64,000 nt of DNA from Volvariella volvacea V23 (GCA_000349905.1 KB722739.1:2050138-2114137); one strand, 5' to 3'; shown: positions 46,383 to 59,600, numbered from the stretch's first letter. Made by a program: numbers and translations. The notes: generated from the letters alone by a model not told the origin.

Positions 46383-48126
46383 ATGCCGCACTTTTTCAGT
46401 CATCTCAAAGACAAGGTCGTCGAGAAAGTCACCGAGCAACTCGGTCATACCTCGCTTAATGATCAGCAACAAGGCGGTCCATCTGGCTCGTCGTCGTCGG
46501 GCTACAACTATAACAACTATAACAACTACTCTTCCCCGCCTCCTGCACCTCCTGCTGACCCGCCGGCATGGGCCCCTGCCCCTGAAACTTCAGTGAGCTC
46601 ACTTTCCGCGTTCCCCATACTGATCTAACGATATCCTCGTGCAGCACCAATGGGGCAAGTACTCCGACGCCCCTTCGAATGAATTTGAAGACGCAGAGAA
46701 GTTCTGCTCCTCCAACCCTCCCCACCCACCGCGCCTCATCTCCTCCAAACTCGTCGACCACATTAACAACGCCGGCAGCCGCGCATGGGGCTTCGAACAC
46801 CCCAACACGCCCCGCTTCAGCGGTATGATCACCAACCTCAACGGTCCCGTCACCAGCCCCAGTGTTGGCGGCCACAGCTCGTCAAGCTGGGAGCAAAGCT
46901 TTTTGAATTACTCAAACCCGAACTATTCGTCGGTGTATGAGGCCAGGTTGGATGCTTCTGGTGGCAAGGCCGGTAGTGGACCGGGCGTTGTCAAGATCAG
47001 CGCTTTTCCTGATTGCAAGGATGTTTGTCTGTTGAGCGATCTGCCGATCATGGCGGGGTTGTACGATATCCAAGGCAAGAGGGGTGTGTACTATGAGGTT
47101 AAGGTTCTGAAGATGAAGGGTGCCGTCGCAGTCGGTGAGTCGCTCAACTCGTCGAATGACTACCATTAATTACTTGCTCTCATCCCAGGAACATCCTGCC
47201 GCCCCTATCCCGTCTACCGTCTTCCGGGCTGGAACCGCCTAAGCGCCGGCTTCCACCTCGACGACTTCCGCAAGTTCTTCGAAGACCCCGACGGCGGGAG
47301 AGACTACGTCACATCCAAATCCTACCTCTCCACCGCCGATATCCCATACATTCCCTCCCCACTCCCCGAAGACTCCGTCATCGGATGCGGCTACGAGTTC
47401 GCCACCGGCATCTTGTTCTACACCTACCAAGGCCAGCGTCTTCCTCCCGCGTTCACGGGGATCTACATGCCCAGAAACAAGTACGATGTCTTTGCCGCTA
47501 TCGGTATCCAAGGTGAAACCTCTCTCGAGGTCAACTTTGGCGCCGAGTCCTTTGTCTGGAAGGAAGGCAACGAATGGGCATGGAAGGTCGAAGGCCACCT
47601 GGGGAAGATGGCGCCCCCGCAGGCGCCCCCGTCGTTCAGCGAAGCTGTGCCCGCCGCTCCCCCCGTCGCGAAGCCAGTCGATGGATCGGGTATTGCTCCT
47701 CCGCCTGCTTTCCCTACTCCTACGGAGTCGCGGCCGCTTCAGGTTGCACCACCTACCACGACGACAAATGCGCCCAGCAGGCCGAGAAGGACTTCGTCGC
47801 CCGAGCCGACGTCGCCCGTGACACCGCCTACTATCAACGCCCCGCCAACTGTCACCAGCGAGCCGATCGCGGAGCCGTCGTCTCCTTACGGCTCGCGCCG
47901 TCCGAGACAGGAAGACTTTGGGTACGGGTTCGACTCGGATGAGGACGATCTGGAGACGAAGCAGCGCAGGAGGGCGACGTTGGAGGCGGGGAGGGGAGCA
48001 GGAGGGGAGAACGACGATGGGGAGGCGAATAGGCATCTGTTTGCGCCTCCGGCTGGGGTGAGGATGCAGAATCGGTATGATGCGTATGGGTACGAGGATG
48101 ATCACGAGCTGCCTGGGTATCGCTAG
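46383..48126 (+). CDS. SPRY-domain protein with low-complexity flanks
   Basis: SPRY domains are beta-sandwich protein-binding modules; the partner here is unknown. Three exons in phase: 46383-46592, 46645-47134 and 47189-48126, giving 545 residues. The N-terminus MPHFFSHLKDKVVEKVTEQL is helical, followed by Asn/Tyr and Pro-rich low complexity. The middle contains YSDAPSNEFEDAEKFCSSNP, then the SPRY core: GVYYEVKVLKMKGAVAVGTS, YPVYRLPGWNRLSAGFHLDD, VIGCGYEFATGILFYTYQGQ and YDVFAAIGIQGETSLEVNFG with FVWKEGNEWAW. The last 160 residues are Pro/Thr-rich and acidic (EDFGYGFDSDEDDLETKQRR), ending ELPGYR. It separates the minus-strand and plus-strand groups of DUF6535 genes. Intact, with GC-rich coding unlike its neighbours. 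No membrane span, which argues against an Ssh4-type adaptor. Confidence 0.88.
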
Positions 48127-48771
48127 ATTAGTGGTTTGTGTTGGACTCTTATTCGACTTGCAATCGTTGTATACTTTACCTCTACATTCCAATCCATGTC
48201 ATTTTGTACAGTACCACTTGAGCCTGCAATTGAACGCGTTGTTGTACTTGATAACGACTGAGATGCGCCATACAGCGCGCGCTGGTTGTTTAGCCAAATA
48301 CGGTCAGCCAACGAGCATTCACAGCATCGTTTCCCTTCGCCTCGTCACTGCACTTTTCAATCGCCAATGCGCACACAACTACTTATAGCTAGCCAAGCGC
48401 GTCGAACGATATCAGCGCGCGACTCGCCATTCACGAATCGGGGTACTCGGGCTGCCCAACAGACACTGCGCTGGTGCATCGAGGCGCGGGCTCAAGCTGA
48501 CTTCAGCCACCCTTGCTACTTGTCGAATCATCAATGATCTCCCCCTACGCGTTTTAGGCATTACCCTGCATGAGGGCCCAACATGGAACGCTTGTCCCAG
48601 AGCGGCTAGTGTGGCTCTAAGTCTCTAAGTTAGCCTTGATGGGAACAACTGCTCAACATCATCTGCTTATACTCGTCCGACTCTGGATCTACCTTGCCCC
48701 TTGGGATTTGAGACTGATTAGCAACAGAAACGCGAGCTGAGCGCTTCGTCTTGCACTAATCGCGCCTCGAG
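48127..48771. other. no gene seen
   Basis: Between the SPRY gene and DUF6535 copy 5. Nothing recognised. Confidence 0.5.
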
Positions 48772-51232
48772 ATGAGGGACCTGTACCTTGGTTTTCAAAA
48801 ACCCTCAGCAAGTACCGGGAGATCTGGAAAGGGAGCTGAAGTAGAAGGGGGTAGTTACATGAAGAGAGCGGTGGATGACCAGGGTGTGGGTAGTAGCAAG
48901 CGAAGCAGGATTGCTCCTGGGGGTGCTTCTATCGAAATGGAGGTGTTGGAGGGCGCTACAAGTGCAGAGGTACGAGTTGATGAAACTGAAGTGCGCCCTT
49001 TCTCCGTTTCCTTGTCACCATTGCTATGAATCGGATGATTCCATCGTTGCAGAATGATGCCAGTGGGCTAGTGCCAGATCTGCGACCATTTGATTTTAGC
49101 AGGTATACACGGAAAGAAGGGATTACTGCTCGAAGACCTTTTCAGGTAAAGACATAGAAGCGATTGCTCCCAGACGCTTACACTGGCATTATAGTTTCAG
49201 GGAGGCCTGGGCGGCACTCCATCCGGGATAGATGGAGACCCATGGAGTATTCCGTACCAGGCTTTAGAGAAACACGATAACGAGATGTGCCAAGCATGGA
49301 ACGACGAGATCCAGAATTTGCTCATCTTCGTAAGTGGTCATTCATGTTGCTTTTGAGTACAATCTGACCGCATAAAGACTGGTTTGTTCGCTGCAACGGT
49401 CACTGCATTCACTGTCGAGTCTTATCAATGGCTCGAAAGCGATCCGGCTGAGACGACAGCAAAGATGGTTACTCAGATATCACTTCAGCTTGCAAATCTC
49501 TTTGATCCCATCACGCACAATCCTACTTTAGCCGGCTCCCTGTCCTTCGATCCAGAACCACGGAAATCCTACGCAGTGGGTGTCAACATCTTGTGGTTCC
49601 TCAGTCTCTCAGTCAGTCTGTCAACCGTGCTCATTGGTGTCCTGTGCCTTCAATGGCTGCGGGAATACAAAAGGGACGCACAGAGTATGCTCCCAAAGGA
49701 CGCCATCTCATTGCGCCAGCTGCGATATACTGGACTTACCAATTGGAACGTGCCCGCCATCATCTCCATACTCCCCTTGTTCCTCCAAGTAGCTGTCGTC
49801 CTCTTCTTTATCGGCCTTCTGCAGCTCTTATACGAACTAGACCGCCTCGTTGCAGCCATCATCATGCCTGTCATCCTCACCGTGCCGTTGATATTGATCG
49901 GAACTGCCGTAGCACCCGTTTTCCAAGTCGCATTCATGTTTGGCAAGAATCCTGGTACTAAATCCCAATGCCCATACAAATTACCGCAAGCGTGGTGGTG
50001 TTATCGGTTGCTCCGTCTTCCCTTGGCGTGGCTGATGAGCGCGTTAAACCAACGGGATTCTGCCATTTGCGCCGCTTTTGGGAAATGCGATAACTGGATA
50101 GAGTTGGATGAATGTTGGGAGAAGGAAGTGCACTTCTTCGTCTCTGAACCAAACCCTGAGACGGAGGCATCTGGACCGAGTTCAGTTCCTCTGGGAGTTC
50201 AGGCATCTTCTGGCGGGCGGTTAGGTGATAAGACCCTCCTGAAGGCCAGAGTCAAATATATACGAGACGCGGTGCTCTGGACGATGGAAACCTGGGGCCA
50301 CAGGAACGACATCTTTGAAATGATTCGGACGATGTTGCCAAGCCTGGACAAGTTGGAGCTCCACTTTGTCGCCATCCACTTCGACCCGTCCATCTCTCAC
50401 AGACACGCTCCGCGGATGGCGTCGCGGGCCCTCGTCTTTGATCCTGACATACGCGCTTGCGTCGAGTTTGCCATCCTTTTTTTCCTGCCAAAGTCGTCTT
50501 GGAAATGAACCAGGCAAGCGCGGAGTACATGATGAACCAATTTAAGAGTTGCATTGCTCGTGCTCCGGCGTCTTTTGCCGTTGTTGTTTCTTTTGAGCGG
50601 CTGAGCAATGTTCTCTATCAGTTTTATAATGAGTTGACCATAGAGTCGTGTCTTCAGACGCTCAAGACCTCTCTGTCATCCCTGGTTACTCTATGTTACT
50701 ATTGGGTGGAGACGGGTGTGTATAAGAGCGACTCGTGGAAAGGAGACCACGACCCGTGGCTTGCACACTTCACGCCCAAGCGATTACTGTGGAGATTCAC
50801 ACTGGAAGTGTTGAGCATGACGAAAGCGTTCAAGTTCCTTGATGATCACGAAGCGTCAGAGTTTGGCTTGCGCCCTGGTATTTCTGGCGAAGATGGAAGA
50901 CTGGGGCCAAATTTGGACGAAATCGAAATCTGCCTTATCGCGCTTCAGATGTCGCGACACAACGATTCGTGGGATATGGCCGATGGTAACAAGTACACCG
51001 AGATTTTCGAGTCGTATGCGATGAGCCTTTCTACTGCCGCATTGGACGTGCTGCAAAGTGGAGGTTATAAAGATTTTTGGAAGGGTAAGAGTGAGGAGGG
51101 AATGATAGAATGGGAGTGGTTGGTTGGGTTGACGATGCGACGAAGATGGAGATTATTGAGCAAATTGAGGAGGTGGCTCCGGAGTGGCCGGTGTTTTATG
51201 AGGTGGTTGTTGAGCAGCAATATCCGAATTAA
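48772..51232 (+). pseudogene. DUF6535 membrane protein, copy 5 (two lesions; second subfamily)
   Basis: Exons 48772-48969 (MRDLYLGFQKPSASTGRSGK) and 49053-49145 (NDASGLVPDLRPFDFSRYTR) encode a longer leader than in the minus-strand copies. The next exon carries DGDPWSIPYQALEKHDNEMC and QAWNDEIQNLLIF. The main exon begins TGLFAATVTAFTVESYQWLE. Segments are ILWFLSLSVSLSTVLIGVLC, IISILPLFLQVAVVLFFIGL and IIMPVILTVPLILIGTAVAP. Tail motifs are FGKCDNWIELDECWEKE and TMETWGHRNDIFEM. At about 50502 one base is missing (TTGG-AAATGAAC against TTGGCAGATGAAC in copy 6). Reading resumes in another frame with ASAEYMMNQF and SGEDGRLGPNLDEIEICLIA. A second deletion near 51138 removes part of the LTLAIQSVAMEL block; the old end (EEVAPEWPVFYEVVVEQQYP) stops at 51230-51232. 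Confidence 0.87.
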
Positions 51233-52478
51233 GGTGTGGACGTGTAAGTAATGTGATACCCAGAGAGTGATTGGCTCATATATCCGTGTACGAGACGTAC
51301 TCGAGTAATAATGTCAAGGATATGACTATAATCTCAAGTGATAAGCAATCGTTTGCTATCGATGAACGATATAAGCAACAATCAATCAGAGACTGTCCAA
51401 AGACTAAGAATTAGTGTATGTATACTACTGTACACTGTGGTGCTTACCTGTCCCAAAGACCAAGAATATCAAGTCTGAGGAACAGGACGACATGAAGGAG
51501 AGGTTTATATATGTAGAGAATGTGGTCCATGCAGGTAAGAAGAATGTACTAGAAGATAACGTGATGTATAGTAAGTGGTCTGTGCGTAAGTAATGGAAAC
51601 TACTAGAAGGATTGTATCATCGGATATATGGATATATGAGTAAGTAGACATGCATAAGTGGAAGAAATGGATCTGGAGGGTTGTTGACAAAGTAGAAAAG
51701 ATAAGAGACCCTGCAGATAAGATAAGAAATTAAAGGAATATATGTAAAATATGTATCATGTCCACGATAAATAAAGGCAGGTGAGTGCTACTACCCTGTG
51801 TTTTTATGTGTTCACTCAACCTCCAGTAAGGTCAATCTGAATGCCTGCTACATCACTATCAACCTATTTATTTTGGGTTTCGTAGAGTTTAAAATTTAAC
51901 GAATTCGTCGTGGGTCTACTGGCGGCCGTAACAGAACCTCGACACCCAGATGCAGTAAGGCAATAAACTTCTACATCATAACAGTGGTAGTTACCTTGCC
52001 ACACGGCTTAGTCCACCACTAATATATATAAGACATAGAGCACATGGGTTGATACGATTAAAAAGGTCTGTCAATTGGCGGTGCTCAGCTCACTCAGCTA
52101 ACCAGATCCAACTTGAGTGCCCAAAGCTCCACAGCAGTCGAAATGAACACTGCAATTAGCTCATATGCATGAGGTGCGATTCCATCTTATTCTATCCATT
52201 TCTGCCCCTTGTTGAATCATTGATCTTTGTATTCACATATTTGGACTAAAACCAATGGTTTGGAACCTCTTTACCCAATATGGATGATGTTCCTCAACTC
52301 AGCTCAGTTGATGAGCGTCGATGAACTGCTCAACTTTGGCATAGTACAGCACAGCTGAGAGTGAGAATATAATATGACTCACTTTTGTACAAATGTCGTT
52401 GGATTTAAACCCTCCTCCACTCACGAAAAGCCAAGGTTTCACATCCTTTGGTTTATTGGGTGCTTGGGTTCAATCACA
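51233..52478. other. A/T- and purine-rich intergenic stretch
   Basis: No gene. The part 51300-51850 has few frames and an AATAAA-like site near 51772; it could be an old LTR, but I found no second copy and no target duplication. A minus frame at 51505-51690 has no support. Confidence 0.45.
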
Positions 52479-55002
52479 ATGCCTCCAACACATACACCCC
52501 CAACCTTAGTCATCACTCCTACATTCTATTCACCTAACCCGAGTGCCACTATGAAGGTGGCAGGCAAGGCTTCCAAAAAGAGGGAGCTAAACCACAGCTT
52601 TCATAAGACCTCACACAAGGACTCTGCTGGTGACCCTAACGAAGTTATCGCGCCTCGAAGTTCTGCAAGTGTCGTAATTGAGATGGACCTGGAGCAAGAT
52701 CAAGTCGAACATCGCGCTTCTATTGATGTGCGTTTACCTTATATCCAGCGAATTCTTCTCTGATCCCCTGCCTCATGACTTTTCAGGATGAGATTATACG
52801 CCACGAGGTCGAGGAAGATACTATAGTTTCAGATGCGCAATCGTTCAACTTCGGCAACTACACCAGGAAAGGGGGCATCGCTACTCGACGGGTGATGCAG
52901 GTAAGGTTGAGACGTCTTCAGAGCATGAGCGGCTGCTCATCGTGTCATAGTTGAATGATGCAATGGGCAACAATCCATCTAAAGTTGATGGAGACCCATG
53001 GAGTATCCCTCATCAGACCCTAGAGAAGCACGACGACGAGATGTGCCAAGCGTGGATTGATGAAATTCTGAATTTATTGATCTTCGTGAGTTCTCTATAT
53101 AACAATTTAACCCCTGATGATTTGATTTCGCAAAGACTGGTCTGTTCACTGCAACGATGACGACGTTTACTGTTGAGTCCTATCAATGGCTCGACAATGA
53201 TTCAGCTGGTACGACAGCTAGGATGCTCACTCAGATATCACTCCAACTGGCAAACCTTTCCGACCCCATTACGCACAATCCTATCCTTGCAAGCTCGCTA
53301 TCCTTTGACCCAGAACCGCGAAAATCCTACGCTGTTGGCGTTAATGTCTTGTGGTTCCTCGTCTCTCAGTTAGCCTCTCAACCGTGCTCATGGGAGTTTT
53401 GTACCTTCAGTGGCTGCGAGAATATCAAAGGGAATCTCAGAGCATGCTCCCAAAGAATGCCATCTCGCTCCGCCAGCTCAGGTTCACTGGGCTCACTAAC
53501 TGGAATGTACCAGCCATCATCTCGATACTCCCACTATTCCTCCAAGTCGCCATCGTCCTCTTCTTCCTTGGTCCTCTGCACCCCTTTTACGAGCTGGACC
53601 ACCTCGTTGCAGGAATAATCATGCCCATTGTCCTCGCCGTTCCACTGGTGCTAATTGGAACTGCCGTGGAACCCGTATATCAGGTTGCGTGCATATTCGG
53701 CAGAAATCCTGGCACGATGTCCCAGTGCCCATACAAGTCTCCACAGGCATGGTGGTGCTATCAATTACTCTGCTCGCCCTTGGCATGGTTGATGAATGCG
53801 CTTAACCGACCCGACTCGGCAATTTGCTCCTCTTTCGGGAAGTGTAATAACTGGATAGAGTTAGATGAGTGTTGGGAGAAGGAAGAGCACTTTTTCGTTC
53901 CTCAATCGAAGTCAGATACAGAGTCACTCGAATCAGCTACAGTCGCTCCTGGCATTCAGGTACCTGTTGGTGGATTAGGCGAAGAAATCGCCCTGAAGCC
54001 CAGAGTGAAGTATATACGAGATACAGTCCTCTGGACAATCGAAACTTGGGGTCATAGAAATGATATCTTTGAAATGGTCCGGAGGATGCTGCCGAGCGTG
54101 GACGCGTTCGAACTGTACTTTATTGCCACGCATTTCGATCCCTCCATCTTTTGCCGACATTCCTTGCAACCCACTTCAGGAGTTGGGACACTTATGCTTG
54201 ACTCCGATTTACGTGCTTGTGTTGAGTTTGCCGTCCTTCTGTTCTTACCGGAGGCGTCTTGGCAGATGAACCACGGAAGCACAGAATATATGATGGACTT
54301 ATTACGGAGATGTGTTACTCATACTCCAACATCGTTCGCACTTCTCATTCCTTTTGAAAGGCTCGGCAGTATCCTCTATCGATTTTATTATCATCTCGCA
54401 TCCGGGTCAACTCACAAAGCGCTCAAGGTTCCGCTGCCACCCTTAATCACACTCTGCTCTTATTGGGTAGAGATGGGAGTATACAGAAAGGACCAGTGGC
54501 AGGGAGAATGTGACCCACGACTCTCATGTTATACACCTGGACGATTGCTATGGGCATTTACAATGGAAGTGTTGGATTTGACGAAGGCGTTCAAGTTTCT
54601 GGATGATCATGAAGCGGTTGATTTGGGCTTGCAATCCGGAGTCTCCGGCGAAGATGGAAGGCTTGGACCAAATATAGATGAGATTGAAATTTGCCTCGTT
54701 GCACTACGAATATCCCAACATAGCGATTCCTGGGATACCACTGAGCGTAGCAAGTATACATTATCAAATCTTATGCGTTGAACTTGTCCACAGCCTCATT
54801 AGATGTGCTGAAGATAGAAGGTTATAAAGATGCTTGGAAATATAGGAGTGAATGGGAATGGCTGGTGCGACTGACATTGGCTATTCAATCAGTGGCAATG
54901 GAGTTGAAGATTATTGAGCGGATTGAAGAGGCATCTCCAGAGTGGGTAGTATTTTACGAGATGGTGGTAGAACGGCCTTACCCGAATCAAAGGGTTTCTT
55001 GA
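52479..55002 (+). pseudogene. DUF6535 membrane protein, copy 6 (two frameshifts; second subfamily)
   Basis: Closest relative of copy 5. The likely start at 52479 gives MPPTHTPPTLVITPTFYSPN; exon 1 ends RASID/GTGCGT. Exon 2 (DEIIRHEVEEDTIVSDAQSF, then NFGNYTRKGGIATRRVMQ) and exon 3 (GDPWSIPHQTLEKHDDEMCQ, then AWIDEILNLLIF) follow, then the main exon from TGLFTATMTTFTVESYQWLD. At about 53360 one A is missing (TTCCTC-GTCTCTC against TTCCTCAGTCTCTC in copy 5), breaking the frame inside membrane segment 2. The rest stays open for 470 codons, with IISILPLFLQVAIVLFFLGP and IIMPIVLAVPLVLIGTAVEP. A four-base loss near 54760 shifts the frame again before LNLSTASLDVLKIEGYKDAW and the stop at 55002. With two breaks it is unlikely to make a working protein. 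Confidence 0.87.
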
Positions 55003-55179
55003 ATTATACATTGTCATATTCCGGGTATTTGTAGTGTTTTAGACCGACGCGTAGGCAAAGCTTACCTTAGACGTTAGGATAATGACATAGATTTACTTGT
55101 TTACTGGTTTATTGCCGGCAGTGCCCAGGAAGCCAACCGCGGACACGAGTCCTACCACACCCCATTCCCACGCAATGCC

Positions 55180-55450
55180 TCTTGATCAAATTCTTCGACT
55201 TCACGCCGACGGCTGTGCGGTTTCATAGTCTTTGGACTGGCAATAACGGCTTGTCTGCCACACCAAGCAATTGTAGCAAGGCAAGCCATGATGCAGCCAA
55301 ATTCACCGGCTCACAAGCCTAATCGGCGGCACCAATACTAGCACTGGTGACACTAATTATGGCTGCACCGCAACTAGGCCCAAGTCTTGCCCAGCAAAGG
55401 GACACGCTGCCTCGTTCTGGCCATGGCAGCCTTGGGAGGAATCATGCATG
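55180..55450 (+). pseudogene. possible relic of an unrecognised secreted protein gene
   Basis: Protein-like stretches appear in two frames: FFDFTPTAVRFHSLWTGNNG with LSATPSNCSKASHDAAKFTG, then, after a frame change near 55315, IGGTNTSTGDTNYGCTATRP, KSCPAKGHAASFWPWQPWEE and a stop. The Cys, Gly and Trp content suggests a secreted or wall protein, but I recognise no family. No start or signal peptide is visible. It lies just upstream of DUF6535 copy 7. Confidence 0.3.
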
Positions 55451-55619
55451 ACGCGGTAAGCATCACACAAAGCGACTTTATTGTGACCGAACTGGGCAGA
55501 CACCGTAATAGTCCTTATACTCCTCGTTCTCTCATTCAGTCAACCCACCTTTCTTGTATCCCACTACTCACAACCTTTTTAGGTCCAACGACTTCAGGGC
55601 GCAAACGTTTTAGAGGAAC

Positions 55620-56616
55620 ATGGAGTCGAGCAACGTCTCTGGGTTGGATACCGCGAGCAGGAGTCTGGGAAGTGCACAAAAGAGCATCACTCCTCGGTTT
55701 CTTGTTGGTTGGTCTCTCCCGCGACAGCCCACACTTACTCGTACCTTATATTCCTCATCGGATGAAGAACAGGACGCAGATGAGAAATCATGGGATACTG
55801 TTCCACTCAGAGCCCTTAGTGGTAGGGGACACCAAAGCATGGCATACCACAAATGGAACGACGAGATACGGAGTATTCTAATCTTCGTGCGTTGCCCTCT
55901 TAGTCGTTATACCAGTAATTCGTGGGTGCTAATGCTGTATATTGAAGGCAACTATACTCGCCATGACAGTAACATCGTTTATCGTCTCATCCAACCGATG
56001 GTACAAAAAGGATTTCGCTAGCGAAGTAACTGCCCAAGCTCTCGCCCAAATCTCACAGCGACTGGCAGGGCTGTCGCACACCACAAGTGCCGTAGACGAT
56101 CTTCCTAATCCACATGCTCTCTCCTTCCAGCCAGAACCACCGAAACCATACACGGTCAGTTCTGCTGATGCCGGTATCAACATTATGTGGCTCCTTAGCC
56201 TCTTCACCAGCCTATCCACGATACTCATTGGTGTGCTTTATCTTCGGCGGCTGCGAGAGTACGAAAGATTCGGTGTCTTTCGACGCTCGATAGTAGAGGG
56301 GAAAACCCCCCAAGCTTCGACTCTACGTCGCCACAATAAATATGCCAAGCTCATCAATTGCAATATCCCACAACTGATTTTCACCCTCCTACTTCTCATT
56401 CAAACATCTGTCATCCTCTTCTTCCTCGGTCTCTTCCACTTCCTATACGACGTCAATCACCTCACGATCATATTCAGTGGCACACATTTTGTTCTTGCTA
56501 TTCCTTTTGTATTATTTGCTGCTACAATTTTCCTAGTCATTCACGCTGCAATTATGGCAGACAAAGGCCGGGTCCCCACAAAAGTTCACTCCGCACACTC
56601 TGAACAGGCACCGTAA
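55620..56616 (+). CDS. short DUF6535 protein, copy 7 (intact, membrane part only)
   Basis: Two exons, 55620-55886 and 55948-56616, joined in phase 0 (GTGCGT...TTGAAG, 61 bp), give 311 residues, about half the length of copy 2. Exon 1 encodes MESSNVSGLDTASRSLGSAQ, an acidic DEEQDADEKSWD stretch and the degenerate signature SMAYHKWNDEIRSILIF, where the usual EKHDNEMC is lost. Exon 2 has ATILAMTVTSFIVSSNRWYK, INIMWLLSLFTSLSTILIGV, IFTLLLLIQTSVILFFLGLF and HFVLAIPFVLFAATIFLVIH, the four family segments. It ends shortly after with KGRVPTKVHSAHSEQAP and has no soluble tail. The intron sits exactly as in the other copies. It may work as a membrane-only form, or be an early truncation that kept its frame. 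Confidence 0.82.
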
Positions 56617-59600
56617 TGTCCTTGTCGTTATAGCTGCTGTAAATATTTAAGCAAGAGACCTAGCCATGCTGTAATGTATTGTGCGATTGCTTCGCTTAGA
56701 AGGAGAAGCTATATGAATAATACCGAGAGAGGGATAAATGGGACATTCACAGCCACCTCCAAGTTGCTTGCGGGCACACCAGCACAGCCTAAGCCTACCC
56801 TATCCACCTTTCAGAAGCTCCTTTCGACTGGGTCGGACAGCCAAGCTACCATTAACAACGCCAAATTTCTCGGCGAGTTGACCAACGCTCTGCTTTGGGG
56901 GCCTAAGGATAGGAGTTTGACGTGCCGTCCTCTGGGCAATCACAACGTGGGACCACCGCAGTACAGAACTGCCTCAGCCTGATCGTCGGGGCCTTACAGC
57001 ATATCACCGAGATGCACCGGAGTCTAGGCTCTAGCTCTTCAGTATCTCGTGTACCAAGGTTAACGTCCTTAGGCAACGAATGAAAGAACTGCAGTGCAGT
57101 GCAAAGAATCGTTCTACTGTGAATGTCGTGTATGTGAAAGGCGTTGAGGTTGAACATTCCTTCAACTTCTTTGAAACCCCACAGCTCTATATCGGCATCG
57201 ATGAACGAGTGCAAAACGGTCGATGGCGAATTAAGTCTAGAAGGACCAGTAACCTTACAAAAGGGCGTGCATCGCCCCTCAATCAGCGATAGGAATCCTC
57301 TGGCGGTCTGAAACGACGCAATATATGAGTGAGTCCGTAGCCTTCATGTCCAAGCTCGTTGGAAGACAGCAGGAACAGCACAAAGTCGGCCGGCCGGCAA
57401 CGGAAGCGGCGATCAATATTTGAGAGCCGCAATTCCTGCCGAAGCTACGCCCGCCTGCGGACATTCAAATATTCAAGTGTAGCGCCTCAGGAACCGCTGT
57501 GTGATGCCGTGATCCTCCCTTCTGAACGACTCAACAGTAGCCACAACTGGGCACCGAATGCCAGGAGATGTGTCGCTCTCTGGAATAGTATCAAAGGGTT
57601 CGCGATCAACTAAACTTGAAAGCGAGCCTGTCTATTAGCAGAATGATGAAATGAAGACGCCAGCGCACCAATAAGGTTCGCGATTTGGACGCGCATTTCG
57701 CGAAGTAGGGATGCAGTGCATCGGGTGATCCTATTATCATTGATGTTGGGCTTGCAGGAATGGTGCTATAAGGTTGTAGAGCGGTAGGGATCCTATGGGG
57801 TACATTCCACAGGAAACTAAAACAGGTACGATGGGTGTGTAGGCGATGAGGTGAAGAGACTCAAAGACTGTTCATGGCTGTAGGCACTCACTTAAGAAAT
57901 AGTTCCAGGATCTAACTATAATGAAAACCGGTTTGTTCGTGGTGGAAACTATCGCAAGGACGACTGTTCTCGTTCCTGGGTGGAAGCTGGTAGAGAGGTA
58001 ATTTCGTCCTCACTCTGGACCAGGACCTCAACCTTCGTTCACTTGTTTGCGACGTTGTAAGTATACCTCTTGGTTTTGTGTTTAGCGCTAGCACTCATCA
58101 CAAATTACGACTTCAGGGGCTTTAAGCGCCAACTATAGCGCATTCATCGGTCACCGGCTATCAACCCCCTATCGCTCGCTTCCTTGCCCTATCCAACCTA
58201 ATCCACCCGCTCACACACGTATCAACAGCCATACTCACCTCCGAGCGACCAGAGGGGCCCCAAACACCATCCTCACCACGTCTGTTCGCCCTTAGTACAG
58301 TATCATAGCCTCTCCTCTTCAGCTGTATTCTAACCGGCACAGCTGATTCAGCGAGCATATCTGTCAAACCGCAGTATAAATCCAATAGCCGTTGTGCATG
58401 GCTGTAGTCATCCCTTCCTGTGTGTCATGCACAACTTGGAATGGTGTTGCTATGATTTCTGCACTATGACACAGGACCATATGGGATCAAGTGCGGAGAG
58501 ATGCTGATACTATCTTGGAGCTCCAACAAAAGACCCTGAGTGTTGCATGGAAGGTGCGCCTTTGATCTATTAAACGGTGCTAATATATTCTGAAACGGAC
58601 CCCGCACAGAACATGAACTATGACGTATACTTACTCCTTTCGAACGCTGCGCTAATCACCAACAGCAATCCGATTACCGGTCTATTATATGCCAATCAGA
58701 TTAATCATCGGAGCCAGGAGCCAAGCGAGCATAACGTTGAACACGCAAGGCTTATCCAGGCGAATCTCATTGTCACATATATCTATCGACTTCGGGTTAA
58801 CCAGCTTGTCAACCAGTGGCGATATGTTGTGACGAATACCACAGAGTGTAAGCGTCAGTTGTAGCCACGTCTACAGTCGTTTACACGCACGGGACGTGTT
58901 CTTTCTTCCCTAACATTGATATTTCTGCAACAGCTGTTCTCAGAGTGATTGCACGTGGATTCATATTCACCGGCTGAAACGCCCACCAAACAGCCTTGCA
59001 GCCAAACGTAATAGTGCTCGTTAGTGCACCATAACCTGCCCTACGTGTCGTCATAACACGAAGATACGTTAATATTCGTGTTGATCTCCTATCACGCGTA
59101 GACCTAAAACCGTCAATTCCTCAATGGAGCGCCCAATGAGTGCGCGCTCGTAAGGATCCCGAGTAATAGCTGAGGACAGCAACATCGCCCTACTCATACC
59201 ACTCCTCATGTAATTGGAGTGTCGGAACCGGCGTGGGTGCACGCTATCACCTTGCGTCTAAGTAAATGTGGTGTATGATAAGCGAAAGGCATTGTTATGC
59301 GTTCACTGGACTTTGTGATATATAATCCCCTTCCAATCGCCGTTTACTCCAATACTCTCAGCTCTAGATCTATATATTCCAGTCCCGGTATATTTAATCA
59401 GTACGCGATCTTAGTAAGCGATCGTTGGTTCTTTAGGTGTTGAACCTTTTGCTGACACTTAGGTTCTCAGGGCGTATCACGACCAGAACATTTCGCTCCG
59501 TAATGCCCAGAGAGTTGGAACGCCCCTTAAGTGTTGCTTGCTACGTAACCCCTCCAAATGCGCGATCCGGTCTACACGAGGTCCGTCCAGAATATTTAAC

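Noticed and set aside
47239..48192. Long minus-strand open frame (317 codons) over the SPRY gene
   Set aside because: Arg-rich shadow of the GC-rich third exon; the plus strand has the SPRY motifs and matching splice phases.
51300..51860. Possible old LTR (tgtcaagg start, AATAAA-like site, ...gctaca end)
   Set aside because: No second copy in the window, no target duplication and no primer or polypurine tract; left as intergenic.
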